Shown here one piece after another: positions 16,192 to 28,612 of a DNA stretch of 64,000 nucleotides. Under the pieces are notes generated by a model that saw only the letters and a list, made by a program, of their open reading frames with translations, was not told the DNA's origin and did not search any database. Position 1 is the first letter of the stretch; the number at the start of each line of letters is the position of its first letter. The position numbers and the translations under genes were made by a program. Source of the DNA: Rhizobium oryzicola (GTDB lineage: Bacteria > Pseudomonadota > Alphaproteobacteria > Rhizobiales > Rhizobiaceae); the NCBI RefSeq assembly GCF_030504645.1, contig NZ_JAUKWQ010000001.1, positions 682,001 to 746,000 of the forward strand, in the 5' to 3' direction.

Positions 16192-17685
16192 ATGGCACGC
16201 ATCATAGAAACTGCAACTGGCGCTGAGGCGCTTACCTTCGACGACGTGCTGCTACAGCCCGGCCATTCCGAAGTGCTGCCCGGTCAGACACATATCGCCA
16301 CCCGCATTGCCCGCGATATCGATCTCTCGCTGCCCATTCTCTCTTCCGCCATGGACACCGTCACCGAAAGCCGTCTGGCGATTGCCATGGCGCAGGCTGG
16401 CGGTATCGGCGTTATCCACCGTAACCTGACGCCGATCGAACAGGCCGAAGAAGTGCGGCAGGTGAAGAAGTTCGAAAGCGGCATGGTCGTCAATCCGGTC
16501 ACGATCGGTCCCGATGCAACGCTCGCCGAAGCTCTGTCGCTGATGAAGGCGCATGGCATTTCCGGCATTCCGGTCGTGGAAGGTGCTGCCCGTCCCGGTC
16601 GCCTCGTCGGTATTCTGACAAACCGCGACGTGCGCTTTGCCTCCAACCCGTCCCAGAAGATCTACGAACTGATGACGCGGGAAAACCTCGTCACCGTCAA
16701 GGATGGTGTCGACCAGCAGGAAGCCAAGCGCCTGCTGCACTCCCACCGCATCGAAAAGCTGCTCGTGGTGGACAATGACGGCCGCTGCATCGGCCTTATC
16801 ACCGTCAAGGATATCGAGAAGTCGCAGCTGAACCCGAACGCTTCCAAGGATGCGCAGGGCCGCCTGCGTGTGGCCGCCGCGATCTCCACCGGTGACGATG
16901 GCCGCGAACGTGCCGAGCGCCTCATCGATGCCGGCATCGACGTGATCGTCGTCGATACGGCCCACGGCCACTCCCAGAAGGTTCTGGATGCGGTGGCGCA
17001 GGTGAAGAAGATGTCGAACTCCGTTCGCATCATCGCCGGCAATGTCGCAACCGCTTCCGGCACACGCGCACTGATCGAAGCCGGTGCCGATTGCATCAAG
17101 GTCGGCATCGGTCCGGGCTCCATCTGCACCACGCGCGTTGTCGCCGGTGTCGGCGTTCCGCAGCTCGCAGCCGTCATGGCTTCCGTCGAGGAAGCCGCCA
17201 AGAGCGATATCCCTGTGATTGCCGATGGCGGCATCAAGTTCTCGGGCGACATGGCCAAGGCGATTGCTGCCGGTGCCTCCGCTGTCATGGTCGGCTCGCT
17301 GCTGGCCGGTACGGACGAAAGCCCGGGCGAGGTCTATCTCTACCAGGGCCGTTCCTTCAAGGCTTACCGTGGCATGGGTTCGGTAGGTGCCATGGCGCGC
17401 GGCTCGGCAGACCGTTACTTCCAGGCGGAAGTGCGCGACACGCTGAAGCTGGTGCCGGAAGGCATTGAAGGTCAGGTGCCGTACAAGGGCCCGGTCTCGG
17501 CTGTGCTGCACCAGCTTGCGGGCGGCTTGAAGGCTGCCATGGGCTATGTCGGCGGCAAGGATATCAAGGACTTCCAGGAGAAGGCGACCTTCGTTCGCAT
17601 CTCCGGTGCAGGCCTTCGCGAAAGCCATCCGCATGGCGTGACGATCACCCGCGAAAGCCCGAACTATCCGGGTGCCGGCAGCTGA
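16192..17685 (+). CDS. guaB: inosine-5'-monophosphate dehydrogenase
   Basis: GuaB converts IMP to XMP with NAD+, the first committed step of GTP synthesis, in the cytoplasm. The 497-aa protein has the family start [17 protein letters not shown], two CBS domains (about residues 95-210), the catalytic loop [13 protein letters not shown] with Cys312, and [17 protein letters not shown] plus the mobile flap [16 protein letters not shown] 16192 has GAAGGA upstream; an in-frame TTG at 16186 is less likely. A strong terminator follows directly. Confidence 0.98.
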   Translation: MARIIETATGAEALTFDDVLLQPGHSEVLPGQTHIATRIARDIDLSLPILSSAMDTVTESRLAIAMAQAGGIGVIHRNLTPIEQAEEVRQVKKFESGMVVNPVTIGPDATLAEALSLMKAHGISGIPVVEGAARPGRLVGILTNRDVRFASNPSQKIYELMTRENLVTVKDGVDQQEAKRLLHSHRIEKLLVVDNDGRCIGLITVKDIEKSQLNPNASKDAQGRLRVAAAISTGDDGRERAERLIDAGIDVIVVDTAHGHSQKVLDAVAQVKKMSNSVRIIAGNVATASGTRALIEAGADCIKVGIGPGSICTTRVVAGVGVPQLAAVMASVEEAAKSDIPVIADGGIKFSGDMAKAIAAGASAVMVGSLLAGTDESPGEVYLYQGRSFKAYRGMGSVGAMARGSADRYFQAEVRDTLKLVPEGIEGQVPYKGPVSAVLHQLAGGLKAAMGYVGGKDIKDFQEKATFVRISGAGLRESHPHGVTITRESPNYPGAGS

Positions 17686-17698
17686 TCGTTCTTAATCC

Positions 17699-17727
17699 GG
17701 GCGGTGCGTAATGGCGCCGCCCTTTTT
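17699..17727 (+). terminator. Rho-independent terminator of guaB
   Basis: GGGCGG (17699-17704) pairs with CCGCCC (17717-17722), followed by TTTTT, 13 bp after the guaB stop. Confidence 0.85.
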
Positions 17728-17768
17728 CATTTCGGCTTTTACTCTTTCGTCTCGTAAGTGGGGAATTC

Positions 17769-18188
17769 ATGCTGTCCGACCAATCGATGATCTGGCCCAT
17801 GTTCGCGCATGTCATGCTGGTTTTCGGCTTGTATGTGCTGTTGTCGAAGCGTCGTTTTGCGGCGGTGAAGGCGGGGCGTGCGACCGTTTCCCAGTTTCGC
17901 GAAAACCTCTCCGAGCCGGAAGACAGCCTGTTCGTCCATAACAACCTGAAGAACCAGTTCGAATTGCCGATCTTCTTCCATGTGGGCTGCATCGCGGTTT
18001 ACATCCTCAATGCCGATAACTTCGGCACGGTCGCGGTGGCATGGCTCTTCGTGGTATCCCGTTTCGCGCATAGCTATATCCACGTGACCTCCAACCGTAT
18101 CCGCCACCGGCGCGCCGCCTTCATCGTTGGGCTGCTGTCGCTTTTGGCGATGTGGGGATGGGTTGGTGTCTGGATGGTTCTGACCTAA
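17769..18188 (+). CDS. MAPEG family membrane protein
   Basis: A 139-aa protein with four predicted membrane helices. Characteristic MAPEG features are HVMLVFGLYVLLSKRRFAAV in helix 1 and the later NNLKNQFELPIFFH and VVSRFAHSYIHVTSNRIRHR segments. In eukaryotes MAPEG proteins handle eicosanoids and glutathione; in bacteria the role is unassigned. It sits alone between the guaB terminator and an alcohol dehydrogenase gene on the same strand. Confidence 0.88.
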   Translation: MLSDQSMIWPMFAHVMLVFGLYVLLSKRRFAAVKAGRATVSQFRENLSEPEDSLFVHNNLKNQFELPIFFHVGCIAVYILNADNFGTVAVAWLFVVSRFAHSYIHVTSNRIRHRRAAFIVGLLSLLAMWGWVGVWMVLT

Positions 18189-18328
18189 GGGCGCCCCTTT
18201 GCGGCGGCCTTTGCGGCAGATCAAACTGCCTTCTCCCGTGATCCTCTAGAACCTGAAGCGCCGGACGATTGTCCGCCAGCTTCAGTCGCGACCTCCTCGT
18301 GAGTGTCGCCCCGTTCGAGGAGAAGATC

Positions 18329-19354
18329 ATGGCCGCAATGATGAAAGCCGCGGTGGTGCGCGAATTCGGCAAGCCGCTGGTGATTGAGGAACTGCCGATC
18401 CCGGAGCCGGGACCGGGTCAGATCCTGGTGAAATACGAGGCGACCGGCGTCTGCCATACGGATCTGCACGCTGCCAATGGCGACTGGCCGGTCAAGCCCA
18501 ACCCGCCCTTCATTCCCGGCCACGAAGGCGTCGGCTATGTCGCCAAGCTCGGTGCCGGGGTTACCCGCATCAAGGAAGGTGATCGCGTCGGCGTGCCGTG
18601 GCTGCACACGGCCTGCGGCTGCTGCAACCCCTGCCGCACCGGCTGGGAAACGCTTTGCGGCAGCCAGCAGAACACCGGCTATTCCGTCAACGGCACCTTT
18701 GCGCAATATGGTCTGGTGGACCCGGACTTTGTCGGCCGCCTGCCGGATAATCTCGAATTCGGCCCGGCAGCTCCCGTGCTCTGCGCCGGCGTCACTGTCT
18801 ACAAGGGCCTCAAGGAAACCGAAGTGCGCCCCGGCGAGTGGGTGGTAATCTCGGGCATCGGCGGACTTGGCCACATGGCCGTGCAATATGCCAAGGCGAT
18901 GGGCATGCACGTGGTGGCCGCCGATATCTTCGATGACAAGCTGGAGCTGGCGAAGAAGCTGGGCGCCGATGTCACCGTCAATGGTCGCGCGGCCGATGCC
19001 GTGGAGCAGGTGCAGAAGGCAACCGGTGGCGTGCATGGTGCGCTGGTGACGGCAGTCTCTCCGAAAGCCATGGAGCAGGCCTATGGCTTCCTGCGCTCCA
19101 AGGGCACCATGGCGCTGGTCGGCCTGCCGCCGGGTTTCATCTCGCTGCCGGTGTTCGATACGGTTCTGAAGCGCATCACGGTGCGCGGCTCGATTGTCGG
19201 CACGCGCCAGGATCTGGAGGAAAGCCTTCAGTTCGCCGGTGAGGGCAAGGTCGCCTCGCATTTTTCCTGGGACAAATTGGAAAACATCAACGACATCTTC
19301 CACCGCATGGAGGAAGGCAAAATCGACGGACGTATCGTCCTCAATCTTCAGTAA
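18329..19354 (+). CDS. adhP: zinc-dependent alcohol dehydrogenase, AdhP/AdhA type
   Basis: A 341-aa medium-chain dehydrogenase, expected to interconvert ethanol and acetaldehyde with NAD+. Catalytic zinc ligands appear in TGVCHTDLHAA and PGHEGVGYV; the structural zinc cysteines are in HTACGCCNPCRTGWETLC. The NAD-binding loop is ISGIGGLGHMAVQYAKAMG. The ATG at 18329 follows GAGGAGAAG; extending to 18269 adds 20 non-conserved residues, and a Met at 18341 (KAAVVREFG) is another possible start. A terminator lies 20 bp after the stop. Confidence 0.94.
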   Translation: MAAMMKAAVVREFGKPLVIEELPIPEPGPGQILVKYEATGVCHTDLHAANGDWPVKPNPPFIPGHEGVGYVAKLGAGVTRIKEGDRVGVPWLHTACGCCNPCRTGWETLCGSQQNTGYSVNGTFAQYGLVDPDFVGRLPDNLEFGPAAPVLCAGVTVYKGLKETEVRPGEWVVISGIGGLGHMAVQYAKAMGMHVVAADIFDDKLELAKKLGADVTVNGRAADAVEQVQKATGGVHGALVTAVSPKAMEQAYGFLRSKGTMALVGLPPGFISLPVFDTVLKRITVRGSIVGTRQDLEESLQFAGEGKVASHFSWDKLENINDIFHRMEEGKIDGRIVLNLQ

Positions 19355-19374
19355 TAGGCCGCGAACAGCCTATA

Positions 19375-19404
19375 AAGCCGCTCCGTTCACTTGGAGCGGC
19401 TTTT
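19375..19404 (+). terminator. Rho-independent terminator of adhP
   Basis: AAGCCGCTCC (19375-19384) and GGAGCGGCTT (19393-19402) form a 10-bp stem followed by a short T run. Confidence 0.8.
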
Positions 19405-19533
19405 CGTTTGTCGAATCCTGCGATCGTGAACAAAGTTTAATCCGGCAAGGGTGCAAATTTGTGTGCGCTGCACCATGTTGAAGACATTGATGCTGCAGTT
19501 GCTCTGACTGCTTCTCAAGGAGTCTTCGATCCC

Positions 19534-20646
19534 ATGCGGCCCACGCAGAACATTTTCGTTTTCCAGGGTGGTGGTGCTCTCGGCGCCTATCAAGCCGGCA
19601 CCTATGAAGCGCTGGAGAAGCATGGCATCCATCCTAATTGGCTGGCCGGCATCTCCATTGGCGCCATCAACTCGGCGATCATTGCCGGTAGTCCGCAGGG
19701 GCGTGCAGTCCAGAATCTCCGCCAGTTCTGGGAGATGGTCTCCTCTAATCTGGATCTGGGCTTTGCACCGCATGATGAGTTCAAGCGGCTCTTCAAGGAT
19801 GCGGCGGTGATTTCATCCGCGATGACGGGCGTGCCGGGATTCTTCTCGCCGCGCCTCTACACGCCCTATCAGCTCCTGCTCAATCCCGATGCGCTGATAA
19901 GCCATTACGATACGGAACCGCTGATCAAGACGCTGGAAAGCCTCGTGGATTTTGACCGGATAAACCGCGGCGACGTGCGCGTCAGCCTGGGAGCCGTGGA
20001 GGTTTTGACGGGCAACTTCGCCTATTTCGACAATCGCGACACGAAGTTGACCGCTCGCCATGTGGCGGCATCGGGCGCCCTTCCTCCGGGCTTTCCGCCG
20101 GTGAAGATCGAGGGCAAATATTACTGGGACGGTGGTCTCGTGTCGAACACGCCGCTGCAATACGTGCTGGCGGCGGACGATGTGGAAGCGGACCTCGATA
20201 TCTTCCAAGTCGACCTGTTCTCGGCGCGCGGCTATATGCCGAAGGACTTGCTGGAGGTGGATGCCCGTACCAAGGAAATCCGCTATTCCAGCCGTACCCG
20301 CATGAACACGGACGAATTCGCGCGCAAGCAGATCTTGCGCCGCGCGGCCCGCCGCCTGCTCGAAAAGCTGCCGCCTGATTTGCAGGATGACGAGGATGCG
20401 GTTCTGCTGCGCTCGGTCGGCATCGAATACGATGTCAACCTCGTGCACCTGATCCACCGCACCGCCGCTTTCGATTCCCACGCGATGGATGCGGAGTTCT
20501 CCCGTGCCTCCGTCGAGCAGAATTGGAAGGCGGGCTATGACGACGTCGTCAGCACGCTCAATCATCCGCGTTGGAAGAACCGCGGCCGCCCCAAGAACGG
20601 CATCCAGATCTTCGACCTTGCCCAGGATAAGGCCGAACAGGATTGA
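19534..20646 (+). CDS. patatin-like phospholipase family protein
   Basis: A 370-aa serine lipid hydrolase. The oxyanion loop QGGGALGAY, the nucleophile motif GISIG (Ser41) and the dyad aspartate in [11 protein letters not shown] (Asp199) are all present, so the Ser-Asp dyad is intact. The C-terminal third ([25 protein letters not shown] onwards) fits the DUF3734-type extension seen on many proteobacterial patatins. ATG 19534 was chosen because of the AAGGAG upstream; a TTG start 75 bp earlier is possible. The next gene, a 3-hydroxybutyrate dehydrogenase, begins 59 bp downstream, suggesting a role in lipid or polyhydroxybutyrate turnover (inference). Confidence 0.9.
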   Translation: MRPTQNIFVFQGGGALGAYQAGTYEALEKHGIHPNWLAGISIGAINSAIIAGSPQGRAVQNLRQFWEMVSSNLDLGFAPHDEFKRLFKDAAVISSAMTGVPGFFSPRLYTPYQLLLNPDALISHYDTEPLIKTLESLVDFDRINRGDVRVSLGAVEVLTGNFAYFDNRDTKLTARHVAASGALPPGFPPVKIEGKYYWDGGLVSNTPLQYVLAADDVEADLDIFQVDLFSARGYMPKDLLEVDARTKEIRYSSRTRMNTDEFARKQILRRAARRLLEKLPPDLQDDEDAVLLRSVGIEYDVNLVHLIHRTAAFDSHAMDAEFSRASVEQNWKAGYDDVVSTLNHPRWKNRGRPKNGIQIFDLAQDKAEQD

Positions 20647-20705
20647 TCGGGCGGGTCACCGATAGCCTCACTTTCACATCCCAAATGTCCCAAGGAGACT
20701 TCAGA

Positions 20706-21488
20706 ATGAAACTCGACGGCAAAGTGGCAATCGTGACGGGTTCGGCCAGCGGCATCGGCGCGGAAATTGCCAAGCGCTATGTGTCGGAAGGTGCAAATGT
20801 TGTCATCGCCGACCTCAATCTTGAGGCGGCGCAGGCAAAGGCTGCGGAACTGGTCGCCATGGGACCCGGCAAGGCCATCGGCGTCGCGATGGACGTGACG
20901 AGCGAGGATGCGGTCAATGCCGGGGTAGCAGCCACCGTGCAGCAGTTCGGCCGGGTCGACATTCTCGTCTCCAATGCCGGCATCCAGATCGTCCATCGCA
21001 TCGAGGATTTCCCCTATGCGGATTGGAAGAAGATGCTGGCCATCCATCTGGACGGCGCTTTTCTCACGACCAAGGCCTGCATTCCGCATATGAAGAGCCA
21101 GGGCGGCGGCGCGATCATCTATATGGGCTCGGTGCATTCGCATGAGGCCTCGCCGTTGAAATCGGCTTACGTCACCGCCAAGCATGGTCTTCTGGGGCTT
21201 GCCCGCGTGGTGGCCAAGGAAGGCGGGTCTTCCGGCATTCGCGCCAATGTCATCTGCCCCGGTTTCGTGCGCACCCCGCTGGTCGACAAGCAGATCCCTG
21301 AGCAGGCAAAGTCGCTCGGCATCTCCGAAGATGAAGTGGTGAAGAAGGTCATGCTGGGCGAAACCGTGGATGGCGAATTCACGACCGTTGCCGATGTGGC
21401 TGAGGTTGCCTTGTTTTTCGCGGGCTTTGAGACGAATGCGCTGAGCGGCCAGTCGCTCACCGTCAGCCATGGCTGGCACATGGGCTGA
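20706..21488 (+). CDS. bdhA: 3-hydroxybutyrate dehydrogenase
   Basis: BdhA oxidises D-3-hydroxybutyrate to acetoacetate with NAD+, a step in polyhydroxybutyrate use. The 260-aa classical SDR has the cofactor loop [14 protein letters not shown], the NAG motif, [16 protein letters not shown] with catalytic Ser, Tyr155 and Lys159 (YVTAK), and the C-terminal [15 protein letters not shown] ending typical of these enzymes. AAGGAGA stands ahead of ATG 20706; longer versions back to 20643 would overlap the previous stop. Adjacent to the patatin gene, probably one operon. Confidence 0.93.
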   Translation: MKLDGKVAIVTGSASGIGAEIAKRYVSEGANVVIADLNLEAAQAKAAELVAMGPGKAIGVAMDVTSEDAVNAGVAATVQQFGRVDILVSNAGIQIVHRIEDFPYADWKKMLAIHLDGAFLTTKACIPHMKSQGGGAIIYMGSVHSHEASPLKSAYVTAKHGLLGLARVVAKEGGSSGIRANVICPGFVRTPLVDKQIPEQAKSLGISEDEVVKKVMLGETVDGEFTTVADVAEVALFFAGFETNALSGQSLTVSHGWHMG

Positions 21489-21615
21489 CAGGCGACCCGC
21501 CGATCCGTTGGGCAGGGCTTCACGTAAACGTGTGTCGGAACGCAAGACGGGTGGCTGTTCAGCCGCCCGAAATATTCCATTTTGCTGCCGATGACACCGA
21601 CAGGAGGCACGTGCC

Positions 21616-22494
21616 ATGAACGACAAGCCAACCGTGACCCAGGCGATGATCGACGCCTATGACGAATACACCCATCTGAGCCTCGACCGCCGCAAATTCA
21701 TGGAAAAGCTGACCGCTCTTGCGGGGTCCGGTGCTGCTGCCGCGGCAATCGCCCCGCTTCTCGGGACCAGCAAGGCGAAGGCGGCTATCGTTGCGGAGAA
21801 CGATGAACGCGTGACCGGCGAAATGGTGACCTATCCCGGTGCCTCCGGTGAGATGAAGGGCTATCTGGCGCTTCCGAAGACCGCTGCCGCACCCCTTGGC
21901 TCGGTCATCGTCATCCACGAAAATCGCGGTCTGAACGACCATCTGCGCGATATTTCCAGGCGTCTCGCTGTCGAAGGCTTTGCGGCGCTGGCACCGGATT
22001 TCCTCTCCCCGCAGGGCGGTACGCCCGACGATGAGGACAAGGCACGCGAAATGTTTGCCAAGATCGACATGGCACAGGTCGTGGCGAATGCCGAAGCGAC
22101 GCGCGCCTGGTTGGCAGCCCGCAAGGGCGCCAACGGCAAGGTCGGTGCTATCGGCTTTTGCTGGGGCGGTGGCGTGGTCAACCGGCTGGCGGTCAAGTCG
22201 CCGCTGCTGAATGCCGGTGTTGCCTATTACGGCGCCCAGCCTCCGGTATCCGAGGTGCCTGCCATCAAGGCACCGCTGATGCTGCATTATGCCGGCCTGG
22301 ATGACCGCATCAATGCCGGCATCCCTGACTACAAGAAGGCGCTGGAGGCCAATGGCAAGAGCTTCCAGATCTTCGTCTATGAGGGCGTCAACCACGCCTT
22401 CAACAATGATACGACCTCGGCACGCTATGATAAGCCGGCAGCCGATCTCGCCTGGGGCCGCACCCTGGATTTCTTCAAGAAAAACTTGACCTGA
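21616..22494 (+). CDS. dienelactone hydrolase family protein, probably exported
   Basis: An alpha/beta hydrolase of 292 aa. After a leader containing LDRRKFMEKLTALAGSGAAAAA (twin-arginine-like, with an AKA-A cleavage candidate), the DLH domain shows IVIHENRGLNDHLRDISRRLA, the nucleophile elbow GFCWGGG with a cysteine as in dienelactone hydrolases, and HAFNNDT with the catalytic His. The Arg pair and hydrophobic stretch suggest Tat export but the signal is not at the very N-terminus. GGAGG precedes the ATG. The natural substrate is not known. It is convergent with oxyR, which ends 3 bp beyond. Confidence 0.88.
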   Translation: MNDKPTVTQAMIDAYDEYTHLSLDRRKFMEKLTALAGSGAAAAAIAPLLGTSKAKAAIVAENDERVTGEMVTYPGASGEMKGYLALPKTAAAPLGSVIVIHENRGLNDHLRDISRRLAVEGFAALAPDFLSPQGGTPDDEDKAREMFAKIDMAQVVANAEATRAWLAARKGANGKVGAIGFCWGGGVVNRLAVKSPLLNAGVAYYGAQPPVSEVPAIKAPLMLHYAGLDDRINAGIPDYKKALEANGKSFQIFVYEGVNHAFNNDTTSARYDKPAADLAWGRTLDFFKKNLT

Positions 22495-22497
22495 TCG

Positions 22498-23397
22498 TCA
22501 TGTTGAACGAGCGCTGGCGCAGTCGATCACGGCCTGCGCCAGCGCCTTCATGTCGTCTCTCCGCCCACTTGCACGCCGCCAGACCAGCCCGATCTCACGG
22601 GATGGTGCAGGATCGGCAAAGGGCAGGATGCGGATGTTCATGCGGGCTGCCTCCGTCTCGATCGCCATTTCCGGGATCAAGGTCATGCCCATGTCGTGCG
22701 ATACCATCTGCAGCAGCGTCGACATGGAGGTTGCCCCGAAATTCACCAGGCTACGTTTCTTGGCAACATTACAGACGGCCAAGGCCTGATCGCGCAGGCA
22801 GTGGCCTTCCTCCAACAAGAGTAGCCGATCGACATCCACCTGCGTTTCCGTCAGCGGCGACATCAGAATGTCCTGCTGGTTGTTTGCCATCGCCATGTAA
22901 AAGCGGTCTGCAAACAGGGATTGGGCGGCAAGGCCGTCCTCTTCGATCGGCAGGGCAGCAACCACCGCATCCAGCCGTCCCTCGCGAAGATCGGCGATGA
23001 GACGATCGGTAATCGCTTCCTTCAGTTCCAGTTCGACCGTTGGGTGGCGCTCGCGCAGGCAGGGCACCAGCTTCGGCACGAGATAGGGTGCGACTGTAGG
23101 GATGATGCCGAGCCTTAGCAGGCCATCCAGCGTTCCGGCTGAGCGACGCGCGGCTTCTTCCAGCCGGTCTACGCTGGCGAGGACGGCGCGTACATGAATG
23201 AGAAGCTCCTGGCCCTTTCCCGTGAGGAGCGTGTTGGATCGGGTCCGTTCGACCAGCTGGACACCAAGGTGCCTTTCCATCTCCATGATCTGCGCGGAGA
23301 GCGCCGGCTGGCTGATATGGACCATTTCGGCCGCGCGGCCGAAATGCAGCGTGGTGGCGAGCGCTTCGAAATAGCGCAGTTGACGGATGCTAATCAT
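22498..23397 (-). CDS. oxyR: peroxide-sensing LysR-type regulator OxyR
   Basis: OxyR is oxidised by hydrogen peroxide through an intramolecular disulfide and then activates catalase genes. The 299-aa protein has the LysR helix-turn-helix (residues 1-60) and the redox signature GHCLRDQALAVC with Cys200 and Cys209, matching the peroxidatic pair of the Escherichia coli protein. It is divergent from katG, and a palindrome overlaps the base just before its start codon, implying autoregulation. Confidence 0.95.
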   Translation of the reverse strand: MISIRQLRYFEALATTLHFGRAAEMVHISQPALSAQIMEMERHLGVQLVERTRSNTLLTGKGQELLIHVRAVLASVDRLEEAARRSAGTLDGLLRLGIIPTVAPYLVPKLVPCLRERHPTVELELKEAITDRLIADLREGRLDAVVAALPIEEDGLAAQSLFADRFYMAMANNQQDILMSPLTETQVDVDRLLLLEEGHCLRDQALAVCNVAKKRSLVNFGATSMSTLLQMVSHDMGMTLIPEMAIETEAARMNIRILPFADPAPSREIGLVWRRASGRRDDMKALAQAVIDCASARST

Positions 23398-23414
23398 GAT
23401 AAGAATTTCCTATC
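23398..23414. promoter_or_regulatory. putative OxyR operator between oxyR and katG
   Basis: The 17-bp near-palindrome GATAAGAATTTCCTATC abuts the oxyR start codon. It resembles the ATAG...CTAT half-sites of OxyR boxes and has GATA/TATC arms. Its position suggests that OxyR represses its own gene and activates katG from here. Confidence 0.6.
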
Positions 23415-23484
23415 ATATTTTGCATGAAATTCAATTTGAAACTATGGAACTTTTCGCAGAATGTTCCCGCGGAGACACTCGTGA

Positions 23485-25680
<2,196 letters not shown>

Positions 25681-25784
25681 TCCAGCTTGGCGATTAGTCG
25701 TTGAGGCCAGCCGTCATCCCGGTTGTCGAATGGGTACTGAGATTGCTTGCCCATTCGGCTTATATTTCTTATATTTAATAAAAG

Positions 25785-25811
25785 AAGCCGGGGGTAAACC
25801 CCCGGCTTTTT
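25785..25811 (+). terminator. Rho-independent terminator downstream of katG
   Basis: AAGCCGGGGG (25785-25794) and CCCCCGGCTT (25799-25808) flank a TAAA loop and are followed by a T run. A weaker upstream hairpin, GAATGGG (25728-25734) with CCCATTC (25750-25756), precedes it. The rest of 25681-25964 is AT-rich, likely the promoter of the next gene. Confidence 0.85.
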
Positions 25812-25964
25812 ACTGTGAATTTTTAGGGGATATTGATCGACATCTCGCATCAAACGACGAGATTTGCTTTGAAATATTCAAGTCATTCAGCATTCATGTG
25901 CCTTTTCATTTATTTTTAATCATATTGATTAAGTCTGCCGACAATTGCCAATAAGGAGGTTGTC

Positions 25965-27419
25965 GTGAAAGGTATTGATCAAGAAATTAAGCCTTGGACC
26001 GGCGATAAGCGTAAGACTGGCCAAGAGCTTTTCCAGGTATTGGATCAGCATATTAGAGAAGTCAGTACGAAGTGCTATAAATCGTTCGATCCCTCTACAA
26101 CTGTTCTGCCTGATGACGTCGTTGCCCGGGAACGGGTAAAGTTCCAGCATCTGTGCGAAGGCAACTTCAATGCAGATTATTTTGCCGCTCAGGCTCCGGT
26201 TATTCGGGCGATTGCGGAAAAGATCGGCTTCACGAATTTCATTGTAAAGGCAGCTTCCATCTATGCGGCTGAGTGGTCACTCGTCGTCCTCAAGGAAACG
26301 AGTTGGTCGCCCCGCAAGCGCGAGGTCTATCTTCGCAGCATCATCGAATCCATCTTTACCGATATTGCCACAGCGGTGAACGTGCTCATCCAGGACATGG
26401 AAACAGAGCGGGACAAGGAGAGAGCTCAGTTCGAAACCGCGCGTGCGAGCGATGCGGCTGCCGACGAACGGGCCATGGCCATTCTCGGCAAGGCGCTGAA
26501 CGAGCTTGCCTCCGGTAATCTCGTAACGCGGATCGGCGACGAAATGTCGAACAAGCACACCGCCGCACGCAATGATTTCAACAGCGCGACGGAAGCACTC
26601 AATGGCGTGATGCGAAAGATTGCCGGTACGGTAGGCGAACTCCATCGTGGCATGGAAGAGATCACGGCATCTAGCGACAATCTTTCTCGGCGCACCGAAC
26701 AGCAGGCGCAAACCCTGGAAGAAACCGCGGCTGCCCTGCATGAGCTGACCACCACCGTTCAGCGCACCTCAGAAGGGGCGGCGGTTGCTAATCGCGCAGC
26801 ATCGAGCGCCAAGGCAGAAGTCAGCCGTACAGGCGAGATCATGACGGAAGCCGAAGCGGCCATGAGCCGCATCGCCAGCAGCTCACAGGAAATTGCGCGG
26901 ATCGTGTCCGTGATGGACGAAATAGCCTTCCAGACCAATCTCCTTGCACTCAACGCCGGTGTTGAAGCTGCCCGCGCAGGCGATGCCGGCAAGGGCTTCG
27001 CCGTCGTTGCCTCCGAAGTTCGGGCACTGGCTCAGCGCTCCGCCGAAGCGGCAAAGGAAATCCGTAGCCTTATCTCGGCCAGTACTGAGCAGGTCAAGCA
27101 TGGCGTTTCTCTTGTAGAAACGACCAGCATGACACTGAGCGGCATTGTCCAGAAGGTTGCTGAGATCGATGAGGTCATCGCAACTATTGCGCATTCGGCA
27201 CGGGAGCAGGCAAGCGGCATCAAGGACATCAATGATGCCGTGGCACAGATGGATCGTGTGACCCAGCAGAACGCTGCCATGGTGGAAGAATCGAGTGCCG
27301 CCACGGCCACCATGCGCTCCAAGTCTCAGGAGCTGGCGCGTCTTCTGGATGGCTTTACCCTTAACGGCTCAGCACAGGCTGCCAGCCCCGCCCGCTTTAC
27401 CCAGAAATACGCGGCGTAA
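25965..27419 (+). CDS. soluble methyl-accepting chemotaxis protein with globin-like sensor
   Basis: A 484-aa cytoplasmic chemoreceptor without membrane helices. Residues 15-150 resemble the sensor of globin-coupled transducers ([17 protein letters not shown], then [20 protein letters not shown]). At the position of the proximal haem histidine, three residues before the IG pair, there is Ala84; only His30 and His62 occur in the region, so haem binding is doubtful. A HAMP-like linker (about 165-220) leads to the signalling domain with the conserved tip [20 protein letters not shown], which contacts CheA/CheW. No C-terminal receptor pentapeptide is present. A good AAGGAGG-type ribosome site precedes a start read here as ATG 25965-25967 (GTG immediately upstream). 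Confidence 0.85.
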   Translation: MKGIDQEIKPWTGDKRKTGQELFQVLDQHIREVSTKCYKSFDPSTTVLPDDVVARERVKFQHLCEGNFNADYFAAQAPVIRAIAEKIGFTNFIVKAASIYAAEWSLVVLKETSWSPRKREVYLRSIIESIFTDIATAVNVLIQDMETERDKERAQFETARASDAAADERAMAILGKALNELASGNLVTRIGDEMSNKHTAARNDFNSATEALNGVMRKIAGTVGELHRGMEEITASSDNLSRRTEQQAQTLEETAAALHELTTTVQRTSEGAAVANRAASSAKAEVSRTGEIMTEAEAAMSRIASSSQEIARIVSVMDEIAFQTNLLALNAGVEAARAGDAGKGFAVVASEVRALAQRSAEAAKEIRSLISASTEQVKHGVSLVETTSMTLSGIVQKVAEIDEVIATIAHSAREQASGIKDINDAVAQMDRVTQQNAAMVEESSAATATMRSKSQELARLLDGFTLNGSAQAASPARFTQKYAA

Positions 27420-27441
27420 ATTCCCGCCGATCAACAATCAT

Positions 27442-27475
27442 AAAGCAGGCGAAGGCGGTAGTCTTCGCCTGCTTT
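27442..27475. terminator. bidirectional terminator between convergent genes
   Basis: AAAGCAGGCGAAG (27442-27454) pairs perfectly with CTTCGCCTGCTTT (27463-27475), giving a 13-bp stem with A and T runs at its ends. It serves the chemoreceptor gene and the LysR gene. Confidence 0.85.
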
Positions 27476-27480
27476 CGTAT

Positions 27481-28431
27481 TTACCAGTTCGGAACCAGCT
27501 GAAGGTTTCGTGTCCTGCTCCCCTTGCCATAGGGCTTGCCGTCCGCATCCAGATCATCGGGCACTACGGCGGGGGAAATATTATCCAGGCAGGCAGTAAT
27601 GTGATCGGTGATGGCATTGGCGAGCGACGGCGAAAGACCAGGGCGCTTCATCAAACCAATCTGAACCGGGGGCAGGGGCGGAAAACCATCAGCCTGGCTC
27701 AACACCTTCATACCCGGTCGAAGCGCAGATTCCGGCAGAACCGAAACAGCCAGCCCGGCGAGAACCGCAGAAGCCACGACCGTGGAGGACCAGCTGGTAA
27801 AGAGCACCTGGTAATCGCGGCCATCCGCGTCGAGCGCCGAGCAGGCCAGCTGACGCCAGTTGCAATCCCGTCGCCCGACTGCGAGCGGCACGGGGCAATC
27901 TTCCTTCAGCGGATGGTTGGCCGAAGCCACCCAGCACAGCGGTTCTGTCCGGACAACGTCCGACTGACGCGCCCTCGGATTATGGGTTACGAGCGCGATA
28001 TCCAGCTCTCCACGTGTCATCTTTTCCGCAAGATCGACGGAGGGTTCGCAGACGATGAAGAGCTCCACATTCGGGTGCGTTTTTGCAAAACGCCCAATGA
28101 TTTCCGGCATGTAGCGGTCGGCATAATCGTCCGGCGTGCCGATCCTGAGCGTGCCTTCCAGCCGGTTGTCATCGAAGGCAGCGATGGCCTCGTTGTTCAG
28201 CCGGATGATGCGGCGCGCGTAGTTGAGAAGCTTTTCGCCTTCCAGCGACAGGCGGTTTCCGCGCCCGTCCTTCACGAAGAGCTGTTTGCCAACCCGCTCC
28301 TCCAATCGTCGCATCTGCATGGACACGGCTGATTGTGTCTTGAACACGCGGTCGGCGGCCTTGGTAAAGCTGCCGGTATCCACGATGGCGATGAATGTCT
28401 GCAACTGGTCGATATCAAGGGGAGCGGACAT
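27481..28431 (-). CDS. LysR-type transcriptional regulator, LrhA-like
   Basis: A 316-aa regulator. The N-terminus DIDQLQTFIAIVDTGSFTKAADRVFKTQSAVSMQMRRLEE is the helix-turn-helix, and SEQUENCE from about residue 93 (TLRIGTPDDYADRYMPEIIGRFAKTHP) is the periplasmic-binding-like effector domain. The GTPDDYA variant resembles LrhA/HexA-type LysR proteins that control motility or exopolysaccharide. Its target is not evident; the divergently placed DUF1127 gene lies 181 bp away and may share the regulatory region. Confidence 0.88.
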   Translation of the reverse strand: MSAPLDIDQLQTFIAIVDTGSFTKAADRVFKTQSAVSMQMRRLEERVGKQLFVKDGRGNRLSLEGEKLLNYARRIIRLNNEAIAAFDDNRLEGTLRIGTPDDYADRYMPEIIGRFAKTHPNVELFIVCEPSVDLAEKMTRGELDIALVTHNPRARQSDVVRTEPLCWVASANHPLKEDCPVPLAVGRRDCNWRQLACSALDADGRDYQVLFTSWSSTVVASAVLAGLAVSVLPESALRPGMKVLSQADGFPPLPPVQIGLMKRPGLSPSLANAITDHITACLDNISPAVVPDDLDADGKPYGKGSRTRNLQLVPNW

Positions 28432-28612
28432 GGGGCAAATGACCTATCAGGTTGTCTGATGGTAATGATTAGAAACATTCGTTGGACTGATCAATACCCA
28501 AAGTCCATAAAGCCGTCACACCAGACGTCGGGCAGCACAAGCCCTTCGAACTCCTGACCGATGCAGATCGGACGGGATGCGCTTCCTCGTGCCTCACAGA
28601 AAGGAACAGATC

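Noticed and set aside
16252..17634. 460-aa ORF opposite guaB
   Set aside because: It is antisense to guaB with only long Arg/His-rich stretches and no domain.
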